A DNA stretch of 64,000 bases from contig JAKSTN010000015.1 in assembly GCA_024402535.1 (NCBI GenBank), positions 1-64,000 on the forward strand, given 5' to 3'. The notes under the pieces are model-generated. The model was not told the DNA's origin. It made no database searches and worked only from the letters and a program-made list of their open reading frames with translations. Positions 33,852 to 43,482 of this stretch are shown piece by piece. A program made the translations under genes and the position numbers. Numbering within the stretch: position 1 is the first letter of the stretch; every line of letters starts with the position of its first letter. This DNA is from Treponema sp. (GTDB lineage: Bacteria > Spirochaetota > Spirochaetia > Treponematales > Treponemataceae).

Positions 33852-35180
33852 CTACCAGTCTCGCTGGATGTAAGTGGCACGCGGACGGGCTGTAATATCT
33901 ACACGACGGTTCTGTGCGCGGCCTTCTTCTGTAGCGTTTGTGGCAACAGGTCTTGTTCCGCCGTAACCTTTGTATGTAAACAGTTCTTTATCCAGTCCTT
34001 CGCCTATAAGCCCGTTCATGACAGTTCTTGTTCTTTCAATTGAAAGATTCAGCTGGCCGACCGGTTTTCCCACATCGGCAGTATGACCTTCTACAAGAAT
34101 TGTATAACTGTTGTCACTGATAATTTCTGAAAGCATTTCTGCAATTTTCCGGATTCTGGCTTCTTCGCCAGGAAGCAGCTGTTCTGAGTCCGGATAGAAT
34201 TTCAAATCAACAGAGAAAAGAATTCCGTTAAGGCTGTCGCTTACAATTACATCATCAACTTTATTAGTGTACATGTACTGTTTTACAGTATTGTATTTTA
34301 CGTAATATTCTTTATCTTTCAGTGGTGCTGTTACTTTATAAATCAGATTTTTTTTATCAAGAAGAATAACCACGCGGCCTTCATTTAAAAGTTTTACATT
34401 TTCAGGAACAGTAAGGATTTTCAATGCATCGCTTCTTTTGATAACAGGGTCTGTTCGGTTTCTTCCGTAAACCTGTGCTGCACGGATATAAAGTGGATCA
34501 ATACCTGTCACTTTTTCATAGCGTGAAAAATCATCTGAATAATCAAATGTAACAATTCCTTTTTCTGCTGCACCTCTGGCATCTACCATGTTGCTTTCGT
34601 AAATTGTATTCATTTCTTCATCCCAGATCTGAGGGAAGAAAGATGGGAAAACTTCACTTTTTACATATTCCCCGTGAACAGGACGGCTTCCTCTGGCATC
34701 AATAATGATTCCAGTGTATGCACGGGAAGGAACGTCTTCTACAGGTACTTCCGGCTTGTAGCCAAGTTTATTTTTCATAAGAGTTGATGAAATTGAATTT
34801 ACGCTCAGAGTGTTTGTTGTTTTCAGCTGTTTTGTGTCGTGAGAGAAGATTTCAGGGGTTGTTTTTCCTTCCTCGATTATTTCTGCAATATGATCCAGGG
34901 TTATATTGTTTTTGATTACTTCATCACCGAGGCATTCACGGTTGTTTACAAAAAGAGTAAGGAGAGGGCGCTGAATAAGTTCAGGAGTTTTCGTTTTAAG
35001 CTGCATTGATGCAGTCTTTTTTCCTGAAGGCATTTTCAGTCCTGCCTTTTCGGTATCCATTGTGATGTTTGATGTAAAAATTTTGGTTGTCCAGTCGATT
35101 TCAGAGACTGATTCAATAGTTTGTGCGTTAAGTAAAAAAGAAAGAGAGATCGCGCTAAAAAATAAAATAATTCTTTTCAT
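33852..35180 (-). CDS. OmpA-family outer-membrane or periplasmic protein
   Basis: This 442-residue protein has a signal peptide (MKRIILFFSAISLSFLLNA) with likely cleavage after LNA. The C-terminal OmpA/MotB-type peptidoglycan-binding domain shows LVEGHTADVGKPVGQLNLS, then TRTVMNGL, then QNRRVDI. The N-terminal 300 residues are beta-rich and not recognised. The ATG at 35180 has GAGAAAG upstream; the earlier ATG at 35198 directly follows the preceding stop (TAAATG). It is last in a three-gene envelope operon with the lytic transglycosylase and a lipoprotein. Confidence 0.85.
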   Translation of the reverse strand: MKRIILFFSAISLSFLLNAQTIESVSEIDWTTKIFTSNITMDTEKAGLKMPSGKKTASMQLKTKTPELIQRPLLTLFVNNRECLGDEVIKNNITLDHIAEIIEEGKTTPEIFSHDTKQLKTTNTLSVNSISSTLMKNKLGYKPEVPVEDVPSRAYTGIIIDARGSRPVHGEYVKSEVFPSFFPQIWDEEMNTIYESNMVDARGAAEKGIVTFDYSDDFSRYEKVTGIDPLYIRAAQVYGRNRTDPVIKRSDALKILTVPENVKLLNEGRVVILLDKKNLIYKVTAPLKDKEYYVKYNTVKQYMYTNKVDDVIVSDSLNGILFSVDLKFYPDSEQLLPGEEARIRKIAEMLSEIISDNSYTILVEGHTADVGKPVGQLNLSIERTRTVMNGLIGEGLDKELFTYKGYGGTRPVATNATEEGRAQNRRVDITARPRATYIQRDW

Positions 35181-35198
35181 CACTTTCTCTATCGGCAT

Positions 35199-36380
35199 TT
35201 ATTTGCCCGGAATGTAGAGAATTTTTCCTATTTTAAGAATTGCGTTTTCCTGTATGCCGTTAGTGTCGCAGATAGCCTGAACCGTAGTCCCGAATTTCCT
35301 GCTGATTGACCATAGGGAATCTCCGGCTACGACTTTGTATTGGAAAGGAAATTCAATCGGTTCAAGATTTGTAATCACGTCTTCTAGCGTTGATTTCATT
35401 CCAACAGGCACTCTGATACTGTACTTTGTTGCAGGTGGGGTAAAACCTTTTGTAAGGGCAGGGTTCAGTTTTTTAAGTTGTCTTTCATCCATTCTCATGT
35501 CACGGGCAATGGCGCTTAAGGCATAAGGCTTCTTTACAGTAACGTAATCGAAAAGTCCGTCCCGTTCAGTTACAAGAAGTTCATATTCTTCGGCATGGTC
35601 AGGAAGATTGATTTCGTAGGATTCAAAATTCACCGCAAGGTCTGCAATAGCAATCAGTTTTGGAACATAATCTTTTGTCTGTGCGGAAACAACGCCTTTT
35701 TCACAAAGTTCCCAGAAGTCCCGGCTTTCTCCCCGGCGTATAGCTTTGTTCATGGCTCCAACTCCACAGTTATATGAACCTATTGCAAGAAGCCAGTCAT
35801 TGAAAGTCCTGTAATTGTCCTGAAGCTTTGAAAGTCCGCCTTCAGTGCTTTTCCATGGGTCCAGGCGTTCATCCACATATTCATTAAGGGTTAGGAAAGG
35901 GCGGACTGAGTTTTCCATGAACTGCCACATACCAAGGGCGCCGCTTCGCGACTTTGCACTGGTCTTGTAGCCGGATTCAACTACAGGAAGGTATTCAAGT
36001 TCTCCCGGTACCTGACGGTCCTGAACTGTTTTACGAACGTAAAGTCTGTATTCCATGGCGTTTTCAAGAATATCATGGAGAAGTTTTACGCGCTTTTCAT
36101 TTGAAAGATAGTATTTTCTCCAGGCTTCAACTTCAGGTCTGTCTTTGTAAGCGTCTATAAGAGGGTAGAGAGAGGTTTCCTTTGTCTCAAGCGATTCTGA
36201 CTCATTTTCTGGCTCTGAGTCCTCTGTTTCAGTTTCTTCCTCTAAAGGCGGAAGTTCATCGGTTTCAAGAACAGTTTCTTCAGATATCAGATTTTCTTCC
36301 TGAGTTTCTTCTGCGTTGAGAGAAAATGTGAAAAGACAGAATAATCCTGTAAGAAGCACAATAGTTTTTAGTCTTTTCAT
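35199..36380 (-). CDS. MltD-like lytic transglycosylase with LysM domain
   Basis: This 393-residue periplasmic enzyme has a signal peptide (MKRLKTIVLLTGLFCLFTFS), an acidic low-complexity stretch (about 25-65), an SLT domain with the catalytic Glu in LPVVESGYKTSAKS and the GALGMWQFM and GSYNCGVGAMNKAI motifs, then a linker and a C-terminal LysM repeat (YKVVAGDSLWSISRKFGTT). It cleaves peptidoglycan glycan strands. The ATG at 36380 overlaps the preceding stop (TAATG), so the genes are coupled; an upstream ATG at 36413 would overlap that gene by 34 nt. Confidence 0.9.
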   Translation of the reverse strand: MKRLKTIVLLTGLFCLFTFSLNAEETQEENLISEETVLETDELPPLEEETETEDSEPENESESLETKETSLYPLIDAYKDRPEVEAWRKYYLSNEKRVKLLHDILENAMEYRLYVRKTVQDRQVPGELEYLPVVESGYKTSAKSRSGALGMWQFMENSVRPFLTLNEYVDERLDPWKSTEGGLSKLQDNYRTFNDWLLAIGSYNCGVGAMNKAIRRGESRDFWELCEKGVVSAQTKDYVPKLIAIADLAVNFESYEINLPDHAEEYELLVTERDGLFDYVTVKKPYALSAIARDMRMDERQLKKLNPALTKGFTPPATKYSIRVPVGMKSTLEDVITNLEPIEFPFQYKVVAGDSLWSISRKFGTTVQAICDTNGIQENAILKIGKILYIPGK

Positions 36381-37417
36381 TACAGCTTGTTTCCGAAATA
36401 GATTCCTGCCCATTCCCAGTTTCCGTTGATGTCCGGATCCAGAGGAAAATTAACTTTACGGAAGTAAAGATACCAGGTGTTTACATATGTACTCCATCCC
36501 CAGGTACGGAGATAGGCTTCGTTTTCATTTGATGATTCGTCCAGTTCTTCTGCAAAACGGATACGGTTACCGCGCATGTAGTCATGCATACTGAATTCTG
36601 TCTGAGAGTTTGCGTCATTTTCATCCTGCTTCCATGACATTGAGAAGAAGTTTACCTGAGAACGGTATTTATCAAGCTTTCTCCAGTCGTAGTTGCGGAT
36701 GGCTTTTTTTACTGCTGTTTCAAGTTCTTCAAGACTCTGGAATGTCCAGTCCTTGCTTGAGTTGTTGAAGTCTATAAGATGACGGGCGTCTTTGTAAGCA
36801 TCAGGTTCGCCCGGAATCTGGATTGTTGTTGCGTCAGGCTGCTGCAGGAACAGCTGGCAGGTACGGAGTGCCATATCCCACTGACTGTCTTTTTCATATT
36901 CTGTTGCAAGGCGAAGGTAAAGTTCTGTTTTATTAATGCTGCCTGGAAAACGGTTGATCAGTTCGTTGAAATATTTGATACGGTTTTTTGGTGTTTTTGA
37001 AATCTGGATCAGGTTCTGAAGACAGATAAAATGAATGGACTGTCCTTTTACAAGAAGGTCTTTGTACTGGTGAAGAATACGGTCAAAATAGTATTCTGCA
37101 ACAGGTTCTGCGTTCAGGGACATGTAACTGTAAGCTGTCATAAGCATCCAGTATGCGTTGTATTTGTCATCTGGATTGTTTTCTACCCAATCGTTAAGAA
37201 AAAGAATTGTTCCCTGGAAATCTTTTGTGTGAAGAAGGTTATTTGCCATCTGATTTACAATGGCGTATTTCTGCTCCGGGCTGAGAGTCTGATCCTGTAA
37301 CAGAATTTCCAGCTGTTTCTGAGTCTGAATGATGTTCTGAGTTTCTACATCGGGCTTTTTGCAGGAAAAGAGAGTTGCCGTGAATAAGGCCAGAAGCGCA
37401 AAGAAAAACTTTTTCAT
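36380..37417 (-). CDS. Lipoprotein with helical, TPR-like repeats
   Basis: This 345-residue protein has a lipoprotein signal (KKFFFALLALFTATLFSC). The body is rich in helices with the spacing of tetratricopeptide repeats (LLHTKDFQGTILFLNDWVE, KTELYLRLATEYEKDSQWD). The C-terminus is Trp/Tyr-rich. No enzymatic motif was found. As first gene of an operon with a lytic transglycosylase and an OmpA protein it probably belongs to the cell envelope, perhaps as an assembly factor; that is inference. An in-frame ATG at 37435 is an alternative start. Confidence 0.65.
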   Translation of the reverse strand: MKKFFFALLALFTATLFSCKKPDVETQNIIQTQKQLEILLQDQTLSPEQKYAIVNQMANNLLHTKDFQGTILFLNDWVENNPDDKYNAYWMLMTAYSYMSLNAEPVAEYYFDRILHQYKDLLVKGQSIHFICLQNLIQISKTPKNRIKYFNELINRFPGSINKTELYLRLATEYEKDSQWDMALRTCQLFLQQPDATTIQIPGEPDAYKDARHLIDFNNSSKDWTFQSLEELETAVKKAIRNYDWRKLDKYRSQVNFFSMSWKQDENDANSQTEFSMHDYMRGNRIRFAEELDESSNENEAYLRTWGWSTYVNTWYLYFRKVNFPLDPDINGNWEWAGIYFGNKL

Positions 37418-37456
37418 ACAAGATGAATTTATCATAAGGTATTTATATTGTAAATA

Positions 37457-38059
37457 ATGGGGTTTTGTATGATAATAGAAGTTATGAGAAAGTTATCAAA
37501 CAGAGTACTGAATATTCTTCTTGCATGCGGTCTTCTTTTTGTTTTTGGAGGTTTTCTTCTATTTGTGTATGCATTGGAAAATGATCATGCACATTTCTTT
37601 GTATTCTGGCCTTTCTTTGTTCTTATTTCGGGAATTATCATTACATATTGTTCAGTAACTCTCTTTCATAAAACCTATCTGCTTTTTCTGGGTATAATGC
37701 TGGCTTTAAGCGGATGTTTTTCTATTTTTGTTGCCCGTGATATTACTTCATTGGGACTTAAAGAATTGTGGCCGGTTTTTGTTTTTCTTGCCGCAATTTC
37801 TCTTGTCTGCTCTTGTATTTACCGCTTCCGTAGAGCCCGTCCTAATTATATTGTACCTGCAGTTGTAATGGTTCTTCTCGGATGTATTTTCTTTCTTTTT
37901 TCTTTAGATATTGTAAAAATGTCGTTTGTATCATTTATGGTAATTGCAGGTCCTTTCCTGTTGTTTTTCTCCGGAATTGGTGTTGTTGTTTTTTATTTTG
38001 TTCAGTCAGCACACAAGGAATTGATTGTTCCGGAAGAAGATGCCGATAATGATGAATAA
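37457..38059 (+). CDS. Multi-spanning membrane protein of unknown function
   Basis: This 200-residue protein has five to six hydrophobic segments (LLACGLLFVFGGFLLFVYAL, VFWPFFVLISGIIITYCSV, LLFLGIMLALSGCFSIFVA and others) and an acidic tail (VPEEDADNDE). It resembles the short LiaF/DUF5668-like membrane proteins in general layout but no family is certain. TATATT lies 7 nt before the ATG at 37457; ATGs at 37469 (with GGGG upstream) and 37484 are other possible starts. It overlaps no gene and precedes the TPR gene by 6 nt, so they are likely co-transcribed. Confidence 0.6.
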   Translation: MGFCMIIEVMRKLSNRVLNILLACGLLFVFGGFLLFVYALENDHAHFFVFWPFFVLISGIIITYCSVTLFHKTYLLFLGIMLALSGCFSIFVARDITSLGLKELWPVFVFLAAISLVCSCIYRFRRARPNYIVPAVVMVLLGCIFFLFSLDIVKMSFVSFMVIAGPFLLFFSGIGVVVFYFVQSAHKELIVPEEDADNDE

Positions 38060-38065
38060 CGCGGA

Positions 38066-39859
38066 ATGAAAATTTCAGAAAGTTTTCTTTTGAAATTATT
38101 AGTATTCTCACTTGCCCTGACTTCTTTTGGAATTCTGCCAGGTTCTAATGAACTTAACGCTGCGTCTAAAAAGAAAAAGCCTAAGAAGGGTGAAGAACCT
38201 GTGGAAATTGTGGCTGAACCGCAGGCTGCCGGGACATCGTCTGAAACTTCTGCTACAAAACTGGTAGTTCCTAAAAAACGTAATAATTATTTTTCGAAAA
38301 TTAATGAATCAATTGTTGATGGTATAGAAAACGGTTCTCCTTCTTCAGTGATGCAGGCTCTGAACAGTCTTAAAAAGACTGAAGGCGAAGTAACTGAAAA
38401 TGAAAAAGTTCTGACTTATGTCGGAACTGAAATAATGAATATCTGCTGGCGCTCAGTGAGTTTTACAGGAGATCTTCCGGAAATTGAAAATCAGACTCCT
38501 TATACCGGCGCTCTGGATTTTGTCCGCCGTGGTTTCTTTGATTCAAGTACTGGAAATGTGGATTTCCTTAGTTCTATTCTTCCATGTCTTGTCCTTGTTT
38601 CGGGGGACCCTCTTTCTGAAACCGATATGGCTCAGATAGGCGCTGCTTTTGAAAAAGCACAGGAATATAGAACTGATTCTGTTTTAATGGATTATCTTTC
38701 CGGGCTTTATTATAGAAGAAAAGGTGATTTTGAAAGAGCTTCCGGTTATTTTGAAAAACTTTATGTCCAGAATTCCGGCGTTTATGAAATAGCCAGAGGT
38801 TATGCAGAAACAAAATATAATCTGAAAGACTATGATTCAGCTTTCCAGATTTCTTCTATGCTGCTTTCAAAGAATCCTTCAAGCCTTGAATTACTGAGAC
38901 TTAATGCCCGTATTGCTTTTGCCATGAAGAATTATGACATGGCGGAAGAATTTGTGGGACGAGGCCTTCAGCAGATGCCGAACAACCTTGAATTTCTTCT
39001 TTTCCGTGCAAAAATCCTTGTAGAAAAGAATGATTATATTCATGCAGTTTCTCTTCTTGATATGTATGCCCGTCAGAATGATACAAATGCTGAATATCTG
39101 CTTCTGAGAACTCGAGTTCAGCTTGACTGGTCAAAGAATATCAGTCTTGCAACTGAAACTATAGAAAAGACTCTTACTTTATACCCTGCAAATCAGGAAG
39201 CACTTCTGCTTGCTGCCCGCATTGCATCTATTACTGATGCACCTGTTGCTGGAAAATATGCTGATGAACTTGTATCGGGTATACTTGAAAATGATCCGGA
39301 TAATGCAAATGCTCAGGTTTATGCCCTTAACGCCCTTGAAAAACGTGAAATGTGGCAGAATGCCTACGAAATAAGTAAAAGGCTTTCAGCACTGGAAAAT
39401 GTTTCTTCTGATGTTGTTTCAAAACATGTAGAAATCTGTCTGCAGCTTGGAAAAACAGAGGAGGCTCTTGAAGTCTCACAGAAAGCCTATGAACTGAACC
39501 CACAGGATGAAATGATTGTCCAGTCATATATTCTTGCTCAGATTGCAGGGGGAAATAAGAACCAGAGTCTTGTTCTTATCAATTCACTTCTGGAAACTTC
39601 AACGCCAAAAATGAAAAGTTATCTTTATTATAGAAGAAGTTTCCTTCAGGCAACAGAAACTGCCTGCTTGTCTGATCTTAGAAGCAGCCTTATTTCAAAC
39701 CCTCGCAACAGTGATGCTCTTTTCCGCCTTTATGAAATTTACTACGGAAAAGATGATTATAAAAAGGCTCAGTATTACCTTAAACAGGTGGTAGCACTGA
39801 ATCCTAACGATTCCACATTTAGAAAACTGAATGAATCTTTAACAAAACTCCTTCAGTAG
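38066..39859 (+). CDS. Exported TPR-repeat protein
   Basis: This 597-residue protein has an N-terminal hydrophobic signal (LLKLLVFSLALTSFGILPG), a Lys-rich patch (KKKKPKKGEEP) and then many tetratricopeptide repeats. Clear repeat units include YLSGLYYRRKGDFERASGYF, YAETKYNLKDYDSAFQ and LYEIYYGKDDYKKAQYYLKQ at the C-terminus. It probably sits in the periplasm as a protein-protein scaffold. No catalytic motif was seen. It starts 6 nt after the membrane-protein gene (GCGGA before ATG). Confidence 0.75.
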   Translation: MKISESFLLKLLVFSLALTSFGILPGSNELNAASKKKKPKKGEEPVEIVAEPQAAGTSSETSATKLVVPKKRNNYFSKINESIVDGIENGSPSSVMQALNSLKKTEGEVTENEKVLTYVGTEIMNICWRSVSFTGDLPEIENQTPYTGALDFVRRGFFDSSTGNVDFLSSILPCLVLVSGDPLSETDMAQIGAAFEKAQEYRTDSVLMDYLSGLYYRRKGDFERASGYFEKLYVQNSGVYEIARGYAETKYNLKDYDSAFQISSMLLSKNPSSLELLRLNARIAFAMKNYDMAEEFVGRGLQQMPNNLEFLLFRAKILVEKNDYIHAVSLLDMYARQNDTNAEYLLLRTRVQLDWSKNISLATETIEKTLTLYPANQEALLLAARIASITDAPVAGKYADELVSGILENDPDNANAQVYALNALEKREMWQNAYEISKRLSALENVSSDVVSKHVEICLQLGKTEEALEVSQKAYELNPQDEMIVQSYILAQIAGGNKNQSLVLINSLLETSTPKMKSYLYYRRSFLQATETACLSDLRSSLISNPRNSDALFRLYEIYYGKDDYKKAQYYLKQVVALNPNDSTFRKLNESLTKLLQ

Positions 39860-39886
39860 AATCTTTCTTTTTTCAACATTTTCAGT

Positions 39887-39915
39887 TTGATTTTCCCTTT
39901 TTTTTCCATTATAAT
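39887..39915 (+). promoter_or_regulatory. Promoter of the yajC-secD-secF operon
   Basis: TTGATT (39887-39892), exactly 17 bp, TATAAT (39910-39915). A leader of about 50 nt follows with a small CTGATTTTATAATCAG stem and AGGAAGGAA as ribosome binding site of yajC. Confidence 0.75.
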
Positions 39916-39971
39916 TATACAACTGATTTTATAATCAGATTTTAACAAAAAAAACAGGAAGGAATTTAAAT

Positions 39972-40400
39972 ATGTCTTTTATCCCGTTCTTACAGGCTGC
40001 ATCAGCTTCTAGCTCAGGCGGTCTCGCTGGTATGTTCTTACCATTCCTGCTGATTATCGTAATCATGTACTTCTTCATGATTCGTCCGCAGAATAAAAAA
40101 CAGAAAGAAATGGAAAAAATGCTTTCAGCTCTTAAAAAGGGTGACAAAGTAGTAACAATTGGTGGTATCCATGGTGTTGTTTCTTCTGTAAAAGAAAACA
40201 CAATCATCGTAAAAGTTGATGACGACTGCAAAATCGAATTCAACCGCAGTGCTATTTCTTCAGTAATTGATCCTGAAGCAGAAGCAAAAGCAAAAGCAGA
40301 AAAAGAAGCTAAAGAAGCTGCTATTGCTGAAAAAAAAGCTGCAAAAGAAGCTAAAAAAGCAAAAAAATCAAATACAGAAGAAAAATCTTCTGAAGAATAA
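39972..40400 (+). CDS. yajC: Preprotein translocase subunit YajC
   Basis: This 142-residue inner-membrane protein has one membrane segment (about 16-36) followed by RPQNKKQKEMEKMLSALKKG and GDKVVTIGGIHGVV, the standard YajC pattern. The C-terminal 50 residues are an unusual Ala/Lys/Glu-rich helix (AEAKAKAEKEAKEAA). It accompanies SecDF at the Sec translocon. AGGAAGGAA gives a strong ribosome binding site. It precedes secD by 21 nt. Confidence 0.93.
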   Translation: MSFIPFLQAASASSSGGLAGMFLPFLLIIVIMYFFMIRPQNKKQKEMEKMLSALKKGDKVVTIGGIHGVVSSVKENTIIVKVDDDCKIEFNRSAISSVIDPEAEAKAKAEKEAKEAAIAEKKAAKEAKKAKKSNTEEKSSEE

Positions 40401-40421
40401 TTAATCTGGAGACAAAACAAA

Positions 40422-42167
40422 ATGAACAAACGAACACGTTTAGTGATTCTTCTTGCTGTTCTTGCTATCTGTTTTGTTTTCCTGTGGCCTTCAATCAGCT
40501 GGTATGCCAATACTCCAAAAGAAGTTCAGGCTCTGGCTCTGGGATCTACAGAAAACATTAAAGATTACGCTACAGTTCAGGCAGCTGAAGATGTACGCAA
40601 TTTCAAAGCTCTTGTAGCATCTACCCCTGATGCAGAACTTCCTGCAGAATATTCATGGGTTTCTAAAGAAGCTGCAAAAGAATACAAGCTGGCCGGAAAA
40701 AAAGCTCCGTCGCCAATGACTGTAAAAGATGCAGTTAAAGCATTCGATTCAGAAGCTGCATTTATGGACATTTTCCAGTCACGCTATCGTGACAGCATTC
40801 TTAAGGCTAAGAAACGTTATGAAAACTCTGTAAAACTTGGTCTTGACCTTTCTGGTGGTATGAACATTATCGTTCGCGCTGACCTCGATGCTGCTCTTGA
40901 AAGCCAGGGTGATACTGTAGCTACAGAAAATGCAGATGCATTCAAGAAAGAAGCTATGGCAAACGCTCTTGAAAACCTTACAAGCCGTATCGACCGCTTC
41001 GGTCTTACATCTCCTGTTGTTCGCCAGCAGGGTGAAGACAGAATCTACATCGAAATCCCAGGTGCTGCTCAGGCAGATGCAATCAATACTCTTATTATGG
41101 GTAAAGGTGTTCTGAACTTCCGTCTTACAGATATGGATGCAACTACAGCATTCAACACTTACTACGCACAGCATCCTGCTACAACATTCAATGCTGCAGG
41201 TGAACTGATGGATCCTTCTATTATTCCTGAAGACTGTGAAGTTATGGGTGAATACACAAAAGACGAATATGGTCTTGATGAAAGAACAGGTTACGTTGTT
41301 GTAAAGAAGGAAATCGCCCTGGACGGTCAGCATGTTAAATCAGCTGATGTTCGCAACGATGAATTCTCAAGCCAGCTTCAGGTTTGCTTCACACTGGATA
41401 CAGAAGGGGCAGAAATCTTCGCTGCATTTACTGGGGATCACGTTGGTGAATACCTTGCAATCGTAAGCGATAACAAAATCAAATCAAACGCACGCATTCA
41501 GTCTGCAATTACAGGCGGTCAGGTTGCTCTGACAGGTGCTTTCAGCGTAGACGAAGCTAACAACATTAAGAAAGTTCTTCAGACAGCATGGCTCAACGTT
41601 CCACTTTCTGTTGAAAGTCAGCAGGTTATCGGTGCTTCTCTTGGTGACGAAGCTATCCATCAGGGTATTATGGCTATCCTTCTTGGTCTTGGCCTTATCC
41701 TTGTATTCATGCTCGTATTCTACAAATCTTCAGGTATCAACGCTGTTGTAGCTCAGATCTTGAACCTTTACATCATGTTCGCAGTACTTTCTGCCTTCAA
41801 TTATACTCTGACCCTTTCTTCAATCGCCGGTATGATTCTTACAATCGGTATGGCCGTTGACGCAAACGTAATCGTATTCGAACGCATTAAGGAAGAACTT
41901 CGCGCCGGAAAGAGCCGCAAAGCCGCTATTGCAGCAGGTTTCGACAACGCTTTCTGGGCAATCATGGACTCTAACATCACAACATTCATTGCTGCTATCT
42001 TCCTGTCACAGCTTGGTACTGGTGCAATCCAGGGATTCGCTGTTTCACTGGCAATCGGTGTTTGTTCTTCTGTATTTACAGCTCTCTTTGTTTCACGCCT
42101 TATCTTCGATTTCAGTTCGGATGTAATGAAAACAAAGAAAGTTAGCATCGGCTGGGGGATTAAATAA
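40422..42167 (+). CDS. secD: Protein-export membrane protein SecD
   Basis: This 581-residue protein has TM1 near the N-terminus, a periplasmic P1 domain beginning VKLGLDLSGGMNIIVRADL (the D1 motif), ITGGQVALTGAF before the membrane half, and five C-terminal membrane segments with GMAVDANVIVFERIKEEL. SecDF uses the proton gradient to complete protein export. The stop shares one base with the secF ATG (TAATG). Confidence 0.96.
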   Translation: MNKRTRLVILLAVLAICFVFLWPSISWYANTPKEVQALALGSTENIKDYATVQAAEDVRNFKALVASTPDAELPAEYSWVSKEAAKEYKLAGKKAPSPMTVKDAVKAFDSEAAFMDIFQSRYRDSILKAKKRYENSVKLGLDLSGGMNIIVRADLDAALESQGDTVATENADAFKKEAMANALENLTSRIDRFGLTSPVVRQQGEDRIYIEIPGAAQADAINTLIMGKGVLNFRLTDMDATTAFNTYYAQHPATTFNAAGELMDPSIIPEDCEVMGEYTKDEYGLDERTGYVVVKKEIALDGQHVKSADVRNDEFSSQLQVCFTLDTEGAEIFAAFTGDHVGEYLAIVSDNKIKSNARIQSAITGGQVALTGAFSVDEANNIKKVLQTAWLNVPLSVESQQVIGASLGDEAIHQGIMAILLGLGLILVFMLVFYKSSGINAVVAQILNLYIMFAVLSAFNYTLTLSSIAGMILTIGMAVDANVIVFERIKEELRAGKSRKAAIAAGFDNAFWAIMDSNITTFIAAIFLSQLGTGAIQGFAVSLAIGVCSSVFTALFVSRLIFDFSSDVMKTKKVSIGWGIK

Positions 42168-43399
42168 TGAAAAAGACACTTAATTTCAGCAAAGGCTTTG
42201 TTCCTTCAGTAATTATCAGTTGTGTTCTGGTTGTATTCGGTCTGGTTGGATTCTTCACAAAAGGAATCAACTTCGGTATCGACTTCAAACCAGGTCTCGT
42301 TGAAGAAGTTCGTGTAGCTTCTCCAGCTGCATCACTTTCATACAATGGGCCTGCAAAAGTTGCAGTAAACCTTGCAAAAGCAGAAATGGAACTTGTTGTT
42401 TCTGGTACAGGTGCTGAAAACGCTACATATACTTACAATCTTAATGAATACGCAACTATGGGTGCTCTTGCTCAGGAAGTAAATAAGGTTGACGGTGTAA
42501 AAATGACAGCTATGGATTCATCTGCCAATACTTACGCTTCTTACCTGAACTCAGCAAGTACAAACGTACTCTCTGCTTCATCAATTTACATTTACCCTGC
42601 AGGCGTTACTAACGCTTCAGCAGACGATGTTCGCAATGCTCTTTCAGCAGTAAGCGGAATCTCTGTAAAACAGCTTGGTTCTGGCGATGACCTCAGTTTC
42701 CAGATTCGTATGGGAATTGACGGAGATTCAACACAGTCTGAACTTCAGAAAGTTGTTGAAGATACTCTTTACAGCAAATTCGGTAAAGACAATGTAGCTG
42801 TTATCAAGACAGACTTCATCGGATCTTCATTCTCTAAATCAATTGCAGGAAAAGCAATCCTTATGCTGGTACTTACAGTACTCCTCATCTGGGCTTACGC
42901 TGCAATCCGTTTCCACTGGGACTTCGCTCTTGGTTCAGTTATCGCTCTGCTTCACGATACTCTTATCATGATGACATTCATTATCTGGACTCAGATGGAA
43001 TTCTCTACAACTGTTCTGGCCGCTGTACTTACAATCATCGGTTACTCTATCAACGCTACAGTTGTTATCCTTGACCGCATCCGTTACAACCTGAAAATGA
43101 TGGACAATGTAACTTCATTCAAAGATATTCTGAATCAGTCACTGAGCGACACTCTTGTTCGTTCTATCCTGACTACTGTTACAACTTTGATTGCTGTTCT
43201 TGCTCTGTTCATCTTCACAACAGGAAGCATCAAGGACTTCTCACTTGCTATGATCGTAGGTCTTATCAGTGGTATGTACTCTTCAATCTTCATTTCAAGT
43301 TCATTCATTATGGCTTGCCGTAAGAACTGGAAACCAGAATTCGGAGTTCACCACTCACTGAAAAAGGCTCAGGAAGCTGCAAAAGCTGATGCTGAATAA
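42167..43399 (+). CDS. secF: Protein-export membrane protein SecF
   Basis: This 410-residue partner of SecD starts with NFSKGFVPSVIISCVLVVFG, then GINFGIDFKPG (the D1-type motif), and ends with five membrane segments including GYSINATVVILDRIRYNL and RSILTTVTTLIAVL. It is longer than typical SecF (about 300-320) because the periplasmic region (about 60-215) is enlarged, rich in Ala/Ser/Asn. It overlaps secD by one base and is followed by a clean terminator. Confidence 0.95.
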   Translation: MKKTLNFSKGFVPSVIISCVLVVFGLVGFFTKGINFGIDFKPGLVEEVRVASPAASLSYNGPAKVAVNLAKAEMELVVSGTGAENATYTYNLNEYATMGALAQEVNKVDGVKMTAMDSSANTYASYLNSASTNVLSASSIYIYPAGVTNASADDVRNALSAVSGISVKQLGSGDDLSFQIRMGIDGDSTQSELQKVVEDTLYSKFGKDNVAVIKTDFIGSSFSKSIAGKAILMLVLTVLLIWAYAAIRFHWDFALGSVIALLHDTLIMMTFIIWTQMEFSTTVLAAVLTIIGYSINATVVILDRIRYNLKMMDNVTSFKDILNQSLSDTLVRSILTTVTTLIAVLALFIFTTGSIKDFSLAMIVGLISGMYSSIFISSSFIMACRKNWKPEFGVHHSLKKAQEAAKADAE

Positions 43400-43427
43400 T
43401 TAAGTTCAACTTCTGCATAGCTTAAGA

Positions 43428-43460
43428 AAATCTCCCGTGTTTCGCGGGAGATTTTTTTTT
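43428..43460 (+). terminator. Terminator after secF
   Basis: AAATCTCCCG-TGTTT-CGGGAGATTT-type stem (43428-43453) followed by a run of Ts. Confidence 0.9.
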
Positions 43461-43482
43461 GTTTTTGATGTAAATTATCAGT

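Noticed and set aside
40779-41333. 184-residue open frame opposite secD
   Set aside because: Cys/Phe/Thr-rich, without motifs, opposite a certain gene.
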